From: Pontibacter rufus
GTDB taxonomy: Bacteria; Bacteroidota; Bacteroidia; Cytophagales; Hymenobacteraceae
Length of the DNA stretch: 64,000 nt
Assembly (NCBI RefSeq): GCF_015694705.1
Contig: NZ_JADQDR010000012.1
Span: forward strand, 1 to 64,000
Reading direction: 5' to 3'
Shown here: one piece after another, positions 42,182 through 52,045 of the stretch
Layout: every line of letters begins with the position of its first letter
How positions within the stretch are numbered: position 1 is the stretch's first letter
Made by a program: the position numbers and the translations under genes
The notes under the pieces: generated by a model
The model's input: the letters and a program-made list of their open reading frames with translations, nothing else
What the model was told of the DNA's origin: nothing
Databases searched by the model: none

Positions 42182-43045
42182 ATGTCACGATCACAAATAC
42201 TGATAGTTGTAGTAGCCATCGCTTTGATGGCCGCTATGTTCTTTTTGCCCAAAGTAATTGTAAATGAAAAGGACAAAGAAACCTTCGCCTCCAACCAGGA
42301 AGCTGCTCCGGCAGAGGGGCACACAGCCGACGATGGCCATGAACATGATGCAGCAGCTGTTGCTGCCGATGCGCATACGGAAGCCTCGCCCGAACAATTA
42401 ATGGCCCTCACCACAGCACGCACCAAGTATAAGAAAACGACTGATGAGCGTACGCGTACAAAAGTGGCTGCGCAGCTCGCAGAAGCTTATTATGAGGCAG
42501 CCAAGTATGACAGCGCCGGCTATTACTACGAAATAGCCGCTGAAGCACGGCCTGGCGAAACAACTTACAAGAAGGCCGGAGACAGTTATTACGAGGCTTT
42601 TACGTATGCCCCCACACAGGAGCGTGCCAACGAGTTGGGCGCCAAAGCCCGCGACATGTATGAACAGGTGCTGAAGAATAACCCTGCTAACCTGGATGCC
42701 AAAACCAATGTAGCCATGACGTACATTGCTACCACCAACCCGATGCAGGGCATTACGCTGCTGCGCGAGGTGATTTCGGCAGACCCGAACAACGAGAAGG
42801 CGCTGTTTAACCTGGGCGTTCTTTCGATGCAGTCTAACCAGTACGACAAGGCGGCAGAGCGCTTCCGGAAGCTTGTTGCGCTGAATCCGGAGAATGTAGA
42901 AGCAACCTTCTATTTAGGCGTGTCGCTGGCCAAAACGGGGCAGCAGGAAGAAGCCAGAGCTTTGTTTAACAAGGTAAAGGGCATGAGCAAAGACCCGGCG
43001 CTGACAGCATCGGTAGAAGAGGCACTGGCCGCGCTGAACAAGTAG
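42182..43045 (+). CDS. Membrane-anchored tetratricopeptide-repeat protein
   Basis: A 287-residue protein with an N-terminal membrane segment (residues 5-22), a His/Ala/Asp-rich linker (about 38-60), and about four TPR units (from about 90, with LGVLSMQSNQYDKAAERFRKL the clearest). It probably hangs in the periplasm and holds partner proteins. It lies between HU and bS22, a cluster common in this phylum. The partner is unknown. Confidence 0.85.
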   Translation: MSRSQILIVVVAIALMAAMFFLPKVIVNEKDKETFASNQEAAPAEGHTADDGHEHDAAAVAADAHTEASPEQLMALTTARTKYKKTTDERTRTKVAAQLAEAYYEAAKYDSAGYYYEIAAEARPGETTYKKAGDSYYEAFTYAPTQERANELGAKARDMYEQVLKNNPANLDAKTNVAMTYIATTNPMQGITLLREVISADPNNEKALFNLGVLSMQSNQYDKAAERFRKLVALNPENVEATFYLGVSLAKTGQQEEARALFNKVKGMSKDPALTASVEEALAALNK

Positions 43046-43081
43046 AAAAAGAAATTTATCAATTTATAAAAAACCAAGACT

Positions 43082-43171
43082 ATGCCTTGCGGAAAGAAAA
43101 GAAAAAGACATAAGATCGCTACACACAAAAGAAAGAAGCGTTTAAGAAAGAACAGACATAAGAAGAAGTAA
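43082..43171 (+). CDS. Small ribosomal protein of the AURKAIP1/COX24 family (bS22-like)
   Basis: A 29-residue, extremely basic peptide, MPCGKKRKRHKIATHKRKKR followed by LRKNRHKKK. It matches the AURKAIP1/COX24 domain, whose mitochondrial form is mS38 and whose mycobacterial form is bS22 in the 30S subunit. It is too short for routine ORF calls. It lies between the TPR gene and rng. Confidence 0.9.
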   Translation: MPCGKKRKRHKIATHKRKKRLRKNRHKKK

Positions 43172-43191
43172 TTTCTTCTGCGTGATTTGAG

Positions 43192-43218
43192 GCCCACTTT
43201 GCCCAGGCGATAGTGGGC
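43192..43218 (+). other. Stem-loop upstream of rng
   Basis: GCCCACT (43192-43198) pairs with AGTGGGC (43212-43218) across a 13-base loop, with no T-tract. It lies in the leader or intercistronic RNA just before rng and could be a processing or feedback site. Confidence 0.4.
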
Positions 43219-43253
43219 TTCGGCCTATACATCCAACTAATCTTTGAGAGAAA

Positions 43254-44852
43254 TTGAGTAACGAACTAATTATCAATTCTACTCAGGATGGCGAACGCAT
43301 TGCGCTTTTACAGGACAAAAGACTCGTAGAATATCACTTCGAACGGAAGGACACGAACTATACCGTAGGTGATATTTTTCTGGGCACTGTAAAAAAAGTA
43401 ATGCCCGGACTAAATGCTGCTTTTATCGATATTGGCTACCAGAAAGATGCTTTTCTGCATTACCATGACCTGGGAGCCAATTTCAGAACACTGAACAAGT
43501 ATGTAAAAGCAGTACAGACACAGAAGAACGCAACACCCAAACTCAACCAGTTAAAGTTTGAGCCTGAAATAGACAAACTGGGTAAGATAGCCGATGTCCT
43601 GAAAAAGGGGCAACAGCTGCTGGTCCAGATTGTAAAAGAGCCAATTTCCACGAAAGGCCCGCGCCTTTCCTGCGAAATCTCCCTGGCAGGGCGATACCTG
43701 GTGCTCGTACCGTTTTCGAATACGGTAAGCGTATCCAAAAAAATCGTCAGCAAAGAGGAGCGCACCCGGCTCAAGCGCCTGATCACAAGTATAAAACCGG
43801 AAAATTTCGGTGTGATCATCCGGACAGTGGCCGAAGGGCGTGAAGTGGCAGAGCTCGACAGAGACATGCGCAACATGCTCGACAACTGGGAAGAAGGGTT
43901 TAAAACATTGCGGCTAGCCAAGCCCTGTGACAAAATCATAGGTGAGCTAAATCGTTCTTCTTCCATTTTGAGGGATTTATTGAACGAAAGTTTTGACAAC
44001 ATAGTGGTGGATGACACCGCCCTCTATGACGAGATCAAAACGTACATCGGCAGTATTGCTCCGGATAAGTTAAACATTCTGAAGCATTACACCGGCAAGA
44101 CCAAAACCTACGAACACTTTAACATCGAAAAGCAGCTGAAGGCAGCTTTCGGCAAAACGGTAACCATTCCGGGCGGCGGCTACCTGGTGATAGAACACAC
44201 CGAAGCGCTGCATGTGGTAGATGTTAACAGTGGGAATAAATCTAATACCGAAACCGATCAGGAGGCCACAGCGCTGAATGTGAACATGACGGCAGCCAAA
44301 GAAGTGGCCCGCCAGCTTCGCCTCCGGGATATAGGTGGTATCATTGTGATTGACTTCATCGATATGAAGTCGCCGGAAAACCGGCAGAAAGTTTTTGAGG
44401 TGATGAAAGAGGAAATGCGGAAAGATCGATCCAGGTCTACCATACTTCCCATCTCCAAGTTCGGCCTGATGCAGATAACGCGTCAGCGCGTGAGGCCGGA
44501 GCAAAATATTATTACCGGCGAAGTTTGCCCGACCTGTAACGGCACCGGTAAAATTACGGCCAGTATACTGGTAACAGATGAAATTGAGGCAGCGGTAGAC
44601 GACCTGCTGACAAGCCACAACCACAAAGGTTTAACGATATACCTGCATCCTTTTGTGCACGCCTACTATACCAAGGGCCTGTATTCGAAGCAGGTAAAAT
44701 GGTTCTTTAAATACTTTAAGTGGATAAAGCTGATAAAAGATACTTCGCTCGGAATTACTGATTTTAAAGTGATGGATGAAAGAAGCGAGGAAATTGAATT
44801 GCGTGCGGCACTGGCAGATGTAAGTGTGGTGCCCGACACAGACGAAGATTAA
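43254..44852 (+). CDS. rng: Ribonuclease E/G family endonuclease
   Basis: A 532-residue single-strand-specific RNA endonuclease that matures rRNA and starts mRNA decay. The N-terminal S1 domain (about 35-130, VGDIFLGTVKKVMPGLNAAF) is followed by the RNase H-like catalytic part with metal Asp in VVDVNSG and IVIDFIDM, and the Zn-link CPTCNG. The start is TTG at 43254, as expected for MSNELIINSTQDGERIALLQ. It lacks the long RNase E scaffold tail. Confidence 0.94.
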   Translation: MSNELIINSTQDGERIALLQDKRLVEYHFERKDTNYTVGDIFLGTVKKVMPGLNAAFIDIGYQKDAFLHYHDLGANFRTLNKYVKAVQTQKNATPKLNQLKFEPEIDKLGKIADVLKKGQQLLVQIVKEPISTKGPRLSCEISLAGRYLVLVPFSNTVSVSKKIVSKEERTRLKRLITSIKPENFGVIIRTVAEGREVAELDRDMRNMLDNWEEGFKTLRLAKPCDKIIGELNRSSSILRDLLNESFDNIVVDDTALYDEIKTYIGSIAPDKLNILKHYTGKTKTYEHFNIEKQLKAAFGKTVTIPGGGYLVIEHTEALHVVDVNSGNKSNTETDQEATALNVNMTAAKEVARQLRLRDIGGIIVIDFIDMKSPENRQKVFEVMKEEMRKDRSRSTILPISKFGLMQITRQRVRPEQNIITGEVCPTCNGTGKITASILVTDEIEAAVDDLLTSHNHKGLTIYLHPFVHAYYTKGLYSKQVKWFFKYFKWIKLIKDTSLGITDFKVMDERSEEIELRAALADVSVVPDTDED

Positions 44853-44864
44853 CAACGATACAGA

Positions 44865-44920
44865 TTACACATACAAAAGCCGCCCCGATTAGCTAATCGG
44901 GGCGGCTTTTGTATGTGTAA
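44865..44920. terminator. 56-bp perfect palindrome, bidirectional terminator
   Basis: The two 28-base arms are exact reverse complements with no central spacer. The core is AAAAGCCGCCCCGATTAG and its complement, so an RNA hairpin forms on either strand and ends in a run of T. It lies between rng and the leftward barrel gene, serving both. Confidence 0.9.
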
Positions 44921-44929
44921 CGAGGCTTA

Positions 44930-45601
44930 TCAGAACTTAACGCCGAAGTCGATGGATACGCTATTATTTTTCAGCGCTATATTTTTATCGCCAAGTAGCT
45001 TTTCATAATAGTCATCAATATCGGTAAGGCCGCGGTGATAGGTAAGTCCCGCAAAAATTTTGGTGCTCTGCCCCACCTGGTACTCCACGCCGCCACCCAG
45101 CAATGCATCCGCTTCAAAAATGTTAAAGCGCTTCAGCACCTTCTCGCTGTCAATTACTTTATGATTGTTTACCTTGGCGGCTACTTTCGTATTCAGCGAG
45201 CCGCCTACCTGGAAGTATGCGATGGTGCCAGGGGCCACTTCGTTGGTAAAAAGCTTTAATGTAACAGGCAACTCAACGTACTGGAGCGCGATGTCATCTT
45301 TACCAGCTGTGGTGATGGTGGCGCCGGAGCCGTCGTCGTGGCTATAAGTATAGGAAACTTCGCTGCCCTTGCCGCGGAACAGCAAACCTGTGCTGAATGC
45401 ATAATTCTGGGCGAAGAAATAGTCGGCCACGACCCCCACACCCAGGTGCAGACCGCTGTTCTCTTTTTCCAGGTTATACTTGTCTTCGGCTACAAAGCGG
45501 TTGCCTGTTATGGTGGGCGATACCATCAACCCGATCTCAATCTGCGCCATGGAGGTAAAGCCGGCACATAAAAAAAGCACTAAAAGTGTAAGTTTCTTCA
45601 T
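44930..45601 (-). CDS. Small outer-membrane beta-barrel (porin family)
   Basis: A 223-residue barrel protein with a signal ending in SMAQ. Amphipathic strands (LHLGVGVVADYFF, IALQYVELPVTLKLF, GGGVEYQVGQSTKIFAGLTY) and a C-terminal FGVKF end are typical of the PF13568 barrel family. It is similar in type to the two barrels at 21-22.5 kb but clearly more distant. Function is unknown. Confidence 0.85.
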   Translation of the reverse strand: MKKLTLLVLFLCAGFTSMAQIEIGLMVSPTITGNRFVAEDKYNLEKENSGLHLGVGVVADYFFAQNYAFSTGLLFRGKGSEVSYTYSHDDGSGATITTAGKDDIALQYVELPVTLKLFTNEVAPGTIAYFQVGGSLNTKVAAKVNNHKVIDSEKVLKRFNIFEADALLGGGVEYQVGQSTKIFAGLTYHRGLTDIDDYYEKLLGDKNIALKNNSVSIDFGVKF

Positions 45602-45677
45602 CTGTATAATTAAATTAAAATAAAGCTGTTACTCTATTACGTAACAACCCCCTATTTTTGTACAAAATACCTGACAA

Positions 45678-46682
45678 ATGTATTACAGATTATCCATACT
45701 AGCTATACTATTCTGCTGCCTCGGCTGCCAGAAAAAAGGATGTAGTTTACCCAACGAAATAGCCAAAATACCTGTAGATGTGGAGATTGAGCGATTGGAA
45801 AAGCCTTTCTTTGCCGCCACTTCTAAAGCAGATATTGCTGATTTTCTGGAGGCGCATCCTGTATTTGCTGAAAAATATTTGCAGCAAAACCAATATCCTT
45901 CTGACTCCCTGCTGCTAAACCCGCTCTATGAACTAACCACCAATCCGGCCCTGGATACGCTGAAAACACAGGCAGTGCAGACTTTTGCCGACATGAGCCG
46001 CGAAGAGCAGGAACTGGAAACGGCTTTTAAAGTTATCAAGTATAACTATCCTAACTCTTATGTGCCACAGGTGAAAACCTTTGTTACGGGCCTTGGCAGC
46101 ATGGGCAGCGACCTGTTTGTGTCGGATAGCCTGCTAGTGTTTGGACTGGATTATTTTATCGGGCCAAAGGCCAGGTACAGGCCACAGGTATACGATTACA
46201 TCCTGAGACGCTATGAACGCGAAGACATGGTGCCGGCCGCTTTGCTGTTGCTCTCGAACCGGTTTAACAAGACCGGCGACCAGGACCGTAACCTGCTCAG
46301 CGAAATGATCAGCGCCGGCAAGGCTTATTATTTTGTGCAGTCCGTGATGCCCTGCGTTCCCGATTCTTTGATCATCGGGTATTCCGGGCAACAGATAGCG
46401 GATATAAACTATAACGAAGGCCGCATCTGGGCACATTTTATTGAAAAAAGCCTGCTGTACGAGAAAAGCCCTTTTCTGATGAACAAGTACATTGGCGAGC
46501 GGCCCAACACCCCCGAAATCGATCCCAAAGCGCCCGGCCGCATTGGTGCCTGGGTAGGCTGGCAGATAGTGCGCAAATACATGGAGCGCAATCCCGAGGT
46601 TACATTGCCCCAACTCATGGCCGAAACAGATTACCAGAAAATTTTCAGCGAATCGAAGTATAAACCCGAGCGGAGGCGGTAG
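45678..46682 (+). CDS. gldB: Gliding motility lipoprotein GldB
   Basis: A 334-residue lipoprotein (lipobox CCLGC). The DVEIERLEKPFFAA start and PLYELTTNPALDTLKTQAVQ, GLDYFIGPKARYRPQVYDYI and RIGAWVGWQIVRKYMERNP segments match the GldB family, required for gliding and type IX-linked functions in Flavobacterium. It probably sits on the inner or outer membrane facing the periplasm. gldC, its common neighbour, is not beside it. Confidence 0.88.
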   Translation: MYYRLSILAILFCCLGCQKKGCSLPNEIAKIPVDVEIERLEKPFFAATSKADIADFLEAHPVFAEKYLQQNQYPSDSLLLNPLYELTTNPALDTLKTQAVQTFADMSREEQELETAFKVIKYNYPNSYVPQVKTFVTGLGSMGSDLFVSDSLLVFGLDYFIGPKARYRPQVYDYILRRYEREDMVPAALLLLSNRFNKTGDQDRNLLSEMISAGKAYYFVQSVMPCVPDSLIIGYSGQQIADINYNEGRIWAHFIEKSLLYEKSPFLMNKYIGERPNTPEIDPKAPGRIGAWVGWQIVRKYMERNPEVTLPQLMAETDYQKIFSESKYKPERRR

Positions 46683-46844
46683 GTTGTTAATGGTTCATCG
46701 TTAATCGTTGCTTGACAAATTGCTGATAGTTAACTGGCTGCATTGCCTGTGGTTAGCTCATTAAAACTTTACTGGATTTGTCATTTTGAGAACGAACACA
46801 TATCTGAACAACAATTTAACAATGTAGCCATTTAACCATCGAGA

Positions 46845-48050
46845 ATGCATATTGCCGTCCTGAACCAGCACCACCACAACCCCGATTGCCCTGCTACCTG
46901 CCGCCACTATACTTTTATGGAGCAGCTGGCGCAGCGGCACCGCATAAGCCTGGTGGCCAGCGATGGCTGGCGGCACACCCGCCTCACAAACAAGTATAGC
47001 TGGGCGCCGGCAGGTGTAGAACTGCACGAGTGCCAGGTACCGTATGCCAACAAAATGGGCATGATGCTGCGGCTGAAATCGTTCACGGGGTTTGCCGCTT
47101 CGGCTTTCAGGAGAACGATGCAGTTGCAAAAGCCGGATGTGCTGTGGGCTGTCTCTACGCCGTTGAGCACGCCGTGGATAGCAGCACAGGTGGCGCGGCT
47201 GCGCGGTGTGCCGTGGATATTTGAGGTGCAGGATTTGTGGCCGAGCTTTCCGATAGAGATGGGTGCGGTAAAGAGCAACTTCTTGCAGAACCGCCTTTAT
47301 AGTATAGAAAAGCGCTTGTATCACAGCGCCAGCCACATCATCACGCTCTCTCCGGATATGACAGATTATGTGGCAGGCCTGGGCATCAGTCTGGATAAGA
47401 TAACGACCAGCTACAACGGTACCGACCTGGAACTGGCGGCAGCCGTACAACCTGCGCAAGTGATGGCGCTGCGCCAGAAGTATAAATTATCAGACAAACA
47501 AATGGTACTTTACGCCGGCACCTATGGTCGCGCCAACGGTATGCAGGCGTTGATGCAGGCGGTTGCAAGTATGGCATCTGACGAAAGCATACAGTTTATT
47601 TTTATTGGCAGCGGGTATTATGAGCCGCAACTGCAGGAGCTGGCGCAGCGCATGCCTAATTTACTATTGTTGCCGCCACAGCCACGCCATGAGGTATTTA
47701 AATGGTTCCAGCTGGCAGATTTATCACTGGTCACCTTTAACGATTTACCAGTGCTGGCAACCAACTCTCCTGCTAAATTTTATGATAGCCTCGCCTGCGG
47801 CACACCCGTTGTTGTCACGAATCCGGGCTGGACAAAAGACTTTGTAGACAAGTATAAATGCGGTTGGTATACACCTGCCGGACAGCCAGCCGCTATGGCA
47901 CAGATTATAAAGGATATACTGGCACAGCCGCAGGCACTGCAACAAGCAGGTGAGCGGGGGATGGCAATTGCCAAAGAGTTATTCGACCGGCAAAACTTGG
48001 CAGCACAAGTGGAAGAAGTACTATTAAGTGTAACTGGCAAGCAGATCTAA
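46845..48050 (+). CDS. Glycosyltransferase family 4 protein
   Basis: A 401-residue GT-B glycosyltransferase. The N-terminal domain begins MHIAVLNQHHHNPDCPATCR; the C-terminal domain has the typical VLYAGTYGRANGMQALM, FIFIGSGYYEPQLQEL and PAKFYDSLACGTPVVVTNPGW (nucleotide-sugar-binding Glu is Asp/Cys-rich here). It resembles WbuB-type transferases that build surface polysaccharides. The sugar and acceptor are unknown. It is transcribed alone. Confidence 0.92.
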   Translation: MHIAVLNQHHHNPDCPATCRHYTFMEQLAQRHRISLVASDGWRHTRLTNKYSWAPAGVELHECQVPYANKMGMMLRLKSFTGFAASAFRRTMQLQKPDVLWAVSTPLSTPWIAAQVARLRGVPWIFEVQDLWPSFPIEMGAVKSNFLQNRLYSIEKRLYHSASHIITLSPDMTDYVAGLGISLDKITTSYNGTDLELAAAVQPAQVMALRQKYKLSDKQMVLYAGTYGRANGMQALMQAVASMASDESIQFIFIGSGYYEPQLQELAQRMPNLLLLPPQPRHEVFKWFQLADLSLVTFNDLPVLATNSPAKFYDSLACGTPVVVTNPGWTKDFVDKYKCGWYTPAGQPAAMAQIIKDILAQPQALQQAGERGMAIAKELFDRQNLAAQVEEVLLSVTGKQI

Positions 48051-48178
48051 ACTATACTTCGGTACTCCTCTCTGTATATTTCTGGCACAAGCTTTGGTAA
48101 TGTATTTCTGAAGCATAAAATCAGGCCTTATACTTTGCTCCACGATAAATAATCCAAAGGTTTTAAAAGACGAGATTC

Positions 48179-48646
48179 ATGAAAAAAGTTGTAATAGCCT
48201 TGTCCTTCGGGATATTGATGGCAGGCAGTTCGTTTGCGCAAAGCGCGCCGCAGCAGGAAGCAAAATTCCGTACAGAACATCGGAATAGAAAAGATAAGGG
48301 TGATAGGAAAAGTCCTGAGGAAAGAGCAGCGCAAAGAACTGAAAAACTCAGCAAACAACTCGGACTGAGCAAATCGCAGGAGAAGAAATTGCTGGCCCTT
48401 AACCTGGAAAACATCCGGGAGATGCAGGCCATGCGTGCCAACCACAATAAAGGCGACAAACGCAGCACGGAGCAGCGTGAGCACCTGAAAGCATCCCGGG
48501 AAAAGCGGGATGCCGCCCTCAAAGACATCCTGACGAAAAAGCAATATGCACAGTATCAGCAGCAACGCGAAGAGATGAAGGCGCAGCATAAAGGCCGTCA
48601 GTACCACAAAGGCAACAGGGAGCGCAGCCAGAAGTATAACGGCTAA
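48179..48646 (+). CDS. Periplasmic Spy/DUF4890-like basic protein
   Basis: A 155-residue secreted protein (signal ends at SSFAQ). The mature part is very rich in Lys, Arg, Glu and Gln and is helical; the EERAAQRTEKLSKQLGLSKS and ALKDILTKKQYAQYQQQREE segments follow the pattern of CpxP/Spy-like and DUF4890 proteins. Chaperone or stress function is inferred. It has its own terminator. Confidence 0.8.
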   Translation: MKKVVIALSFGILMAGSSFAQSAPQQEAKFRTEHRNRKDKGDRKSPEERAAQRTEKLSKQLGLSKSQEKKLLALNLENIREMQAMRANHNKGDKRSTEQREHLKASREKRDAALKDILTKKQYAQYQQQREEMKAQHKGRQYHKGNRERSQKYNG

Positions 48647-48661
48647 GCCGACATTGCGATA

Positions 48662-48710
48662 GTATAAACAAAAGAGGCAGGCCGCTATGACCTGCCTCTT
48701 TTGTTTATAC
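48662..48710 (+). terminator. Long rho-independent terminator
   Basis: About 20 paired bases around the core AAAAGAGGCAGG/CCTGCCTCTTTT, with a 9-base loop; the base of the stem pairs GTATAAAC with GTTTATAC, so the common AAGTATA word is partly built into it. Confidence 0.85.
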
Positions 48711-49207
48711 CTGCTGCCCTTGTTGTTACGCTCTATCTTCCCCGTATTAAAGCGAAGTATACCCGTTGCAACACAGGTGTCAGGAATCATACCTTTTGCG
48801 GCATTTATACTTGCTGCTCCCGCCTGTAGCTTAAATTCGATAAGGACGCCTGCTTGCGCCCGGAGCCTGTATACTTAAAAATTCATCACCCGAAAGCCAG
48901 CCTGATGCATTATGATGTGGTAATAACAGGATAATGGTGGTATAGTATAGATTTATTTACATCGCATAAAGCTATTATATACATATTTTTTACTATTATT
49001 ACATACAACCAAAGCGTTAAGCACATGGAAGCGCGCATTAACATCTGCCTTTTACCATACTCGCGTCCATCAAAGTTATTGGTTGTACCGCTTCCGCTTA
49101 AACTACTTTCCCGGATTCCTGCAGCAGAATAGCAATAACAGAGATACTGCTTTCACTCCCCGTGTTTATTTAACAATGCAAGTGCCGCATAAACAAACGC
49201 CATACAG
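48711..49207. other. Spacer before the large receptor-like gene
   Basis: About 500 bases with AAGTATA/TATACTT words near 48756, 48806 and 48870. No gene or convincing promoter is seen. Confidence 0.4.
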
Positions 49208-51997
49208 ATGAAACAAACGCTACGCTTTATCATGTTTTTGGGCCTGGTGCTAAACGCAGGCCTGTCTTTTTCACAAAGCAGCAAAGGCGAGATAAAAGGC
49301 AGGCTGCTGGATGCCACAACAAAAGAGGCGTTGCCCTACGCGACAGTAGCCGTTTATACTGCTTCGGACACGACGATGGTTACCTTCAGGATGAGCGACG
49401 AGAAAGGAAACTTCCGCGTTCCGAGCCTCCCCTTAAACCAGCAGCTCCGCGTGCTTGCAACCATGATGGGCTTTGCCGTATACAGAAAGGAATTTACCCT
49501 GACACCGGCACAGCCTGAAACAGATTTCGGAGATATAAGTATGGCGCAATCTGCCAGCCTGCTCAGTGAGGTGCTGATTACAGCTGAGATGCCGCCCGTA
49601 CTGGTAAAAAACGATACGCTCGAGTTTAATGCCTCCTCCTTTAAAACGCTGCCTACTTCTCTGGTAGAAGATCTGTTAAAGAAACTTCCCGGGGTATCGG
49701 TGAGCACGGCGGGCGATATTACGGTAAACGGGAAACCGGTAAATAAAATACTGGTAGATGGCAAAGAGTTTTTCGGGAGCGATCCGAAAGTAGCCAGCCG
49801 CAACCTGCCCGCCGATGTGATAGAAAAAGTACAGGTGATGAACGACCCGGAGGCGCTTCTCCGCGATCCGGACATGCCCGAAATCGATATCCCGCAGGTA
49901 ATCAACCTGAAGTTTAAGAAAGGCATCAAAAAAGGAATGTTCGGCAAGTTGTATGCAGGCGCCGGAACACATGAGAGGTACGAAGGCGGCGGCATCCTGA
50001 ATATGTTCCGGGACACCACGCAGCTAAGTGTGCTGGGCTATTCGAACAACCTGAACCGCCCCGGCTTTGGCTTCGAGGACATTTCCAGGATTGGCGGGTT
50101 TAGCCGGAGCGGGTTCAATTCGATGATGATCAGGAGCGATGGCGGCTTTGCTTTAAATGGTATTTCGTTTGGCGCAACCGGCGAGGGCATCCAGCAGTCA
50201 TCGGGTGGCGGCGCCAATTTCAACACGGTGTTTAAGAATGGCATTAAGCTAAATCTGCAGTATTTTTATGGCGGCATCAATGCCGACCTGAACCAGATAG
50301 TAAACTCGGAGCAGTTCCTGGAGCAGGACACCATCAACACACGCCGGACGCGGGATGAGTATAGCCGGAACCAAAGCCACCGGGTAGGCGGCAAACTGGA
50401 GTGGGAGCTGGACTCTTTAACAGATTTGAGTATTGCGCCAAGTATAACCTTTACCCGCCAGGCGTCTGACCAGTTATCTTTGACCAACACCCTATTGAAC
50501 TTTGCCGAACGCCTGAACGAAAGCACCAATCAGCAAAGTATAAATGACGATGCGACCAGTTTCTCAAATACTTTGTCTTTGAATCGCAGGTTCAGGAAGA
50601 AGGGCCGGAGCTTTACGTTTTATGGTTATTACGACTATAATACCGGCCTGCAGAACCAATACAACGATGCTGTTAATTACTTTTACGAGCCCGACAGCTA
50701 TACCACCTACCTGGATCAGTTAAGAAATGTTGACAGAACCGGCCTCTCTTTAAACAACTCTGCTTCTTACACAGAACCTATCCACAAAAATTTAGGCGCT
50801 GTTGTAAGGCTTAATGCCGAATATTTTAAAGACGAAAACACGCTCCGCACTTTTAACGCAGCAGAGCAAACCGGCGACTATACTGATGAAGTACCCGGCT
50901 TATCGAACGGCGTGAACAGGCGCGGCTGGCGAAACTATCTGACAACAGGCTTCAGGTGGAAAATAAAAGATGCTTCTGTGCAGCCCGGCATCCGGTTTAC
51001 TTCTTTAAGCATCAAAAACAGCTTCCTGAAGAACCCGGATATCAAACAGAATTACTTTTACATTTACCCGTCCCTGAACATCAACTGGAAAGATTTATAC
51101 TTCAGCTACAATGTAAATGTAGAAGAGCCCAACGCTGTTGATCTGCAGCCGGTGCAGGACAATTCCAATCCCCTGTTTGTCCAGTATGGCAACCCGGAAC
51201 TGCTGCCTACTATTTCAAACTCCTTTAACCTGAGTTTCAGGAAGTATGATACAAAAAGGTCCATTAACTACAGCGCCTATGCCTATGGCTCCATTAGCAA
51301 CGATGCTGTAACGCGGGAGCGGACGATAGATGAAAACGGCGTGCAGACCTCCCGGCCGGTAAACACAGACGGCAACTGGAGCTTAAACGGCAACGGCCGC
51401 TTTATGAAGGATTACAAGTATGATAACAACCGGCAGTTCTCGGTGGGCGCTGCCATGCGTGTTTCGTACAGGCGGACACTCATCCTGCTGAATGGGCTTG
51501 AAAGCTACAGCAGGACGTGGGCCTTATACCCGTCGCTGGAAGCAAGGGTAAACCTGAACGACAAGCTGGAACTGAACCAGACCTTTTCTCTGAGCCACCA
51601 GCGCAGCACTTATGAGAACGATGTTTTTGATAACCTGCAGTTCAATACCCGCGAATCAGAATCAGGCATTGTGATCCGGATGCCGAAGAAACTTGTTTGG
51701 GAAGCTACTTTCGATTACTGGTACAACTCCAATACAGCTCCGGGCCTGCAGAAAAGCTATGGCCGCCTGAACGGCGCCGTTACCTTCCTGTTCATGAAAA
51801 ACGACCGTGCCCAGTTGAAGCTCTCTGTCTTTGATTTGCTGGATCAGAATATCAGTTCCTACCGCAGCATCCGCGAAAACCTGATAGAAGATTACCAGAC
51901 TATGGCCTTGAGCCGCTACGCGATGCTCACTTTTACCTACAACATCCGCAACTTCGGCGGCAAAGTAGGCGGTACTAATCCTATTTTCAGGTTTTAA
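49208..51997 (+). CDS. Large outer-membrane receptor-like barrel with CarboxypepD-like domain
   Basis: A 929-residue protein. After the signal (ends at LSFSQ) comes a carboxypeptidase-regulatory-like domain (about 25-110: EIKGRLLDATTKEALPYATV), then a plug-like domain (LPGVSVSTAGDITVNGKPVN, KILVDGKEFFGSDPK) and a C-terminal barrel. It belongs to the TonB-receptor superfamily branch called outer membrane beta-barrel family (PF14905-like). No partner SusD gene is present, so a polysaccharide-uptake role is not supported; the cargo is unknown. Confidence 0.88.
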   Translation: MKQTLRFIMFLGLVLNAGLSFSQSSKGEIKGRLLDATTKEALPYATVAVYTASDTTMVTFRMSDEKGNFRVPSLPLNQQLRVLATMMGFAVYRKEFTLTPAQPETDFGDISMAQSASLLSEVLITAEMPPVLVKNDTLEFNASSFKTLPTSLVEDLLKKLPGVSVSTAGDITVNGKPVNKILVDGKEFFGSDPKVASRNLPADVIEKVQVMNDPEALLRDPDMPEIDIPQVINLKFKKGIKKGMFGKLYAGAGTHERYEGGGILNMFRDTTQLSVLGYSNNLNRPGFGFEDISRIGGFSRSGFNSMMIRSDGGFALNGISFGATGEGIQQSSGGGANFNTVFKNGIKLNLQYFYGGINADLNQIVNSEQFLEQDTINTRRTRDEYSRNQSHRVGGKLEWELDSLTDLSIAPSITFTRQASDQLSLTNTLLNFAERLNESTNQQSINDDATSFSNTLSLNRRFRKKGRSFTFYGYYDYNTGLQNQYNDAVNYFYEPDSYTTYLDQLRNVDRTGLSLNNSASYTEPIHKNLGAVVRLNAEYFKDENTLRTFNAAEQTGDYTDEVPGLSNGVNRRGWRNYLTTGFRWKIKDASVQPGIRFTSLSIKNSFLKNPDIKQNYFYIYPSLNINWKDLYFSYNVNVEEPNAVDLQPVQDNSNPLFVQYGNPELLPTISNSFNLSFRKYDTKRSINYSAYAYGSISNDAVTRERTIDENGVQTSRPVNTDGNWSLNGNGRFMKDYKYDNNRQFSVGAAMRVSYRRTLILLNGLESYSRTWALYPSLEARVNLNDKLELNQTFSLSHQRSTYENDVFDNLQFNTRESESGIVIRMPKKLVWEATFDYWYNSNTAPGLQKSYGRLNGAVTFLFMKNDRAQLKLSVFDLLDQNISSYRSIRENLIEDYQTMALSRYAMLTFTYNIRNFGGKVGGTNPIFRF

Positions 51998-52045
51998 ATT
52001 TGGTGGCAGGTATAAAGTATGGGCGTTATTCCCTGCAGTATAATT

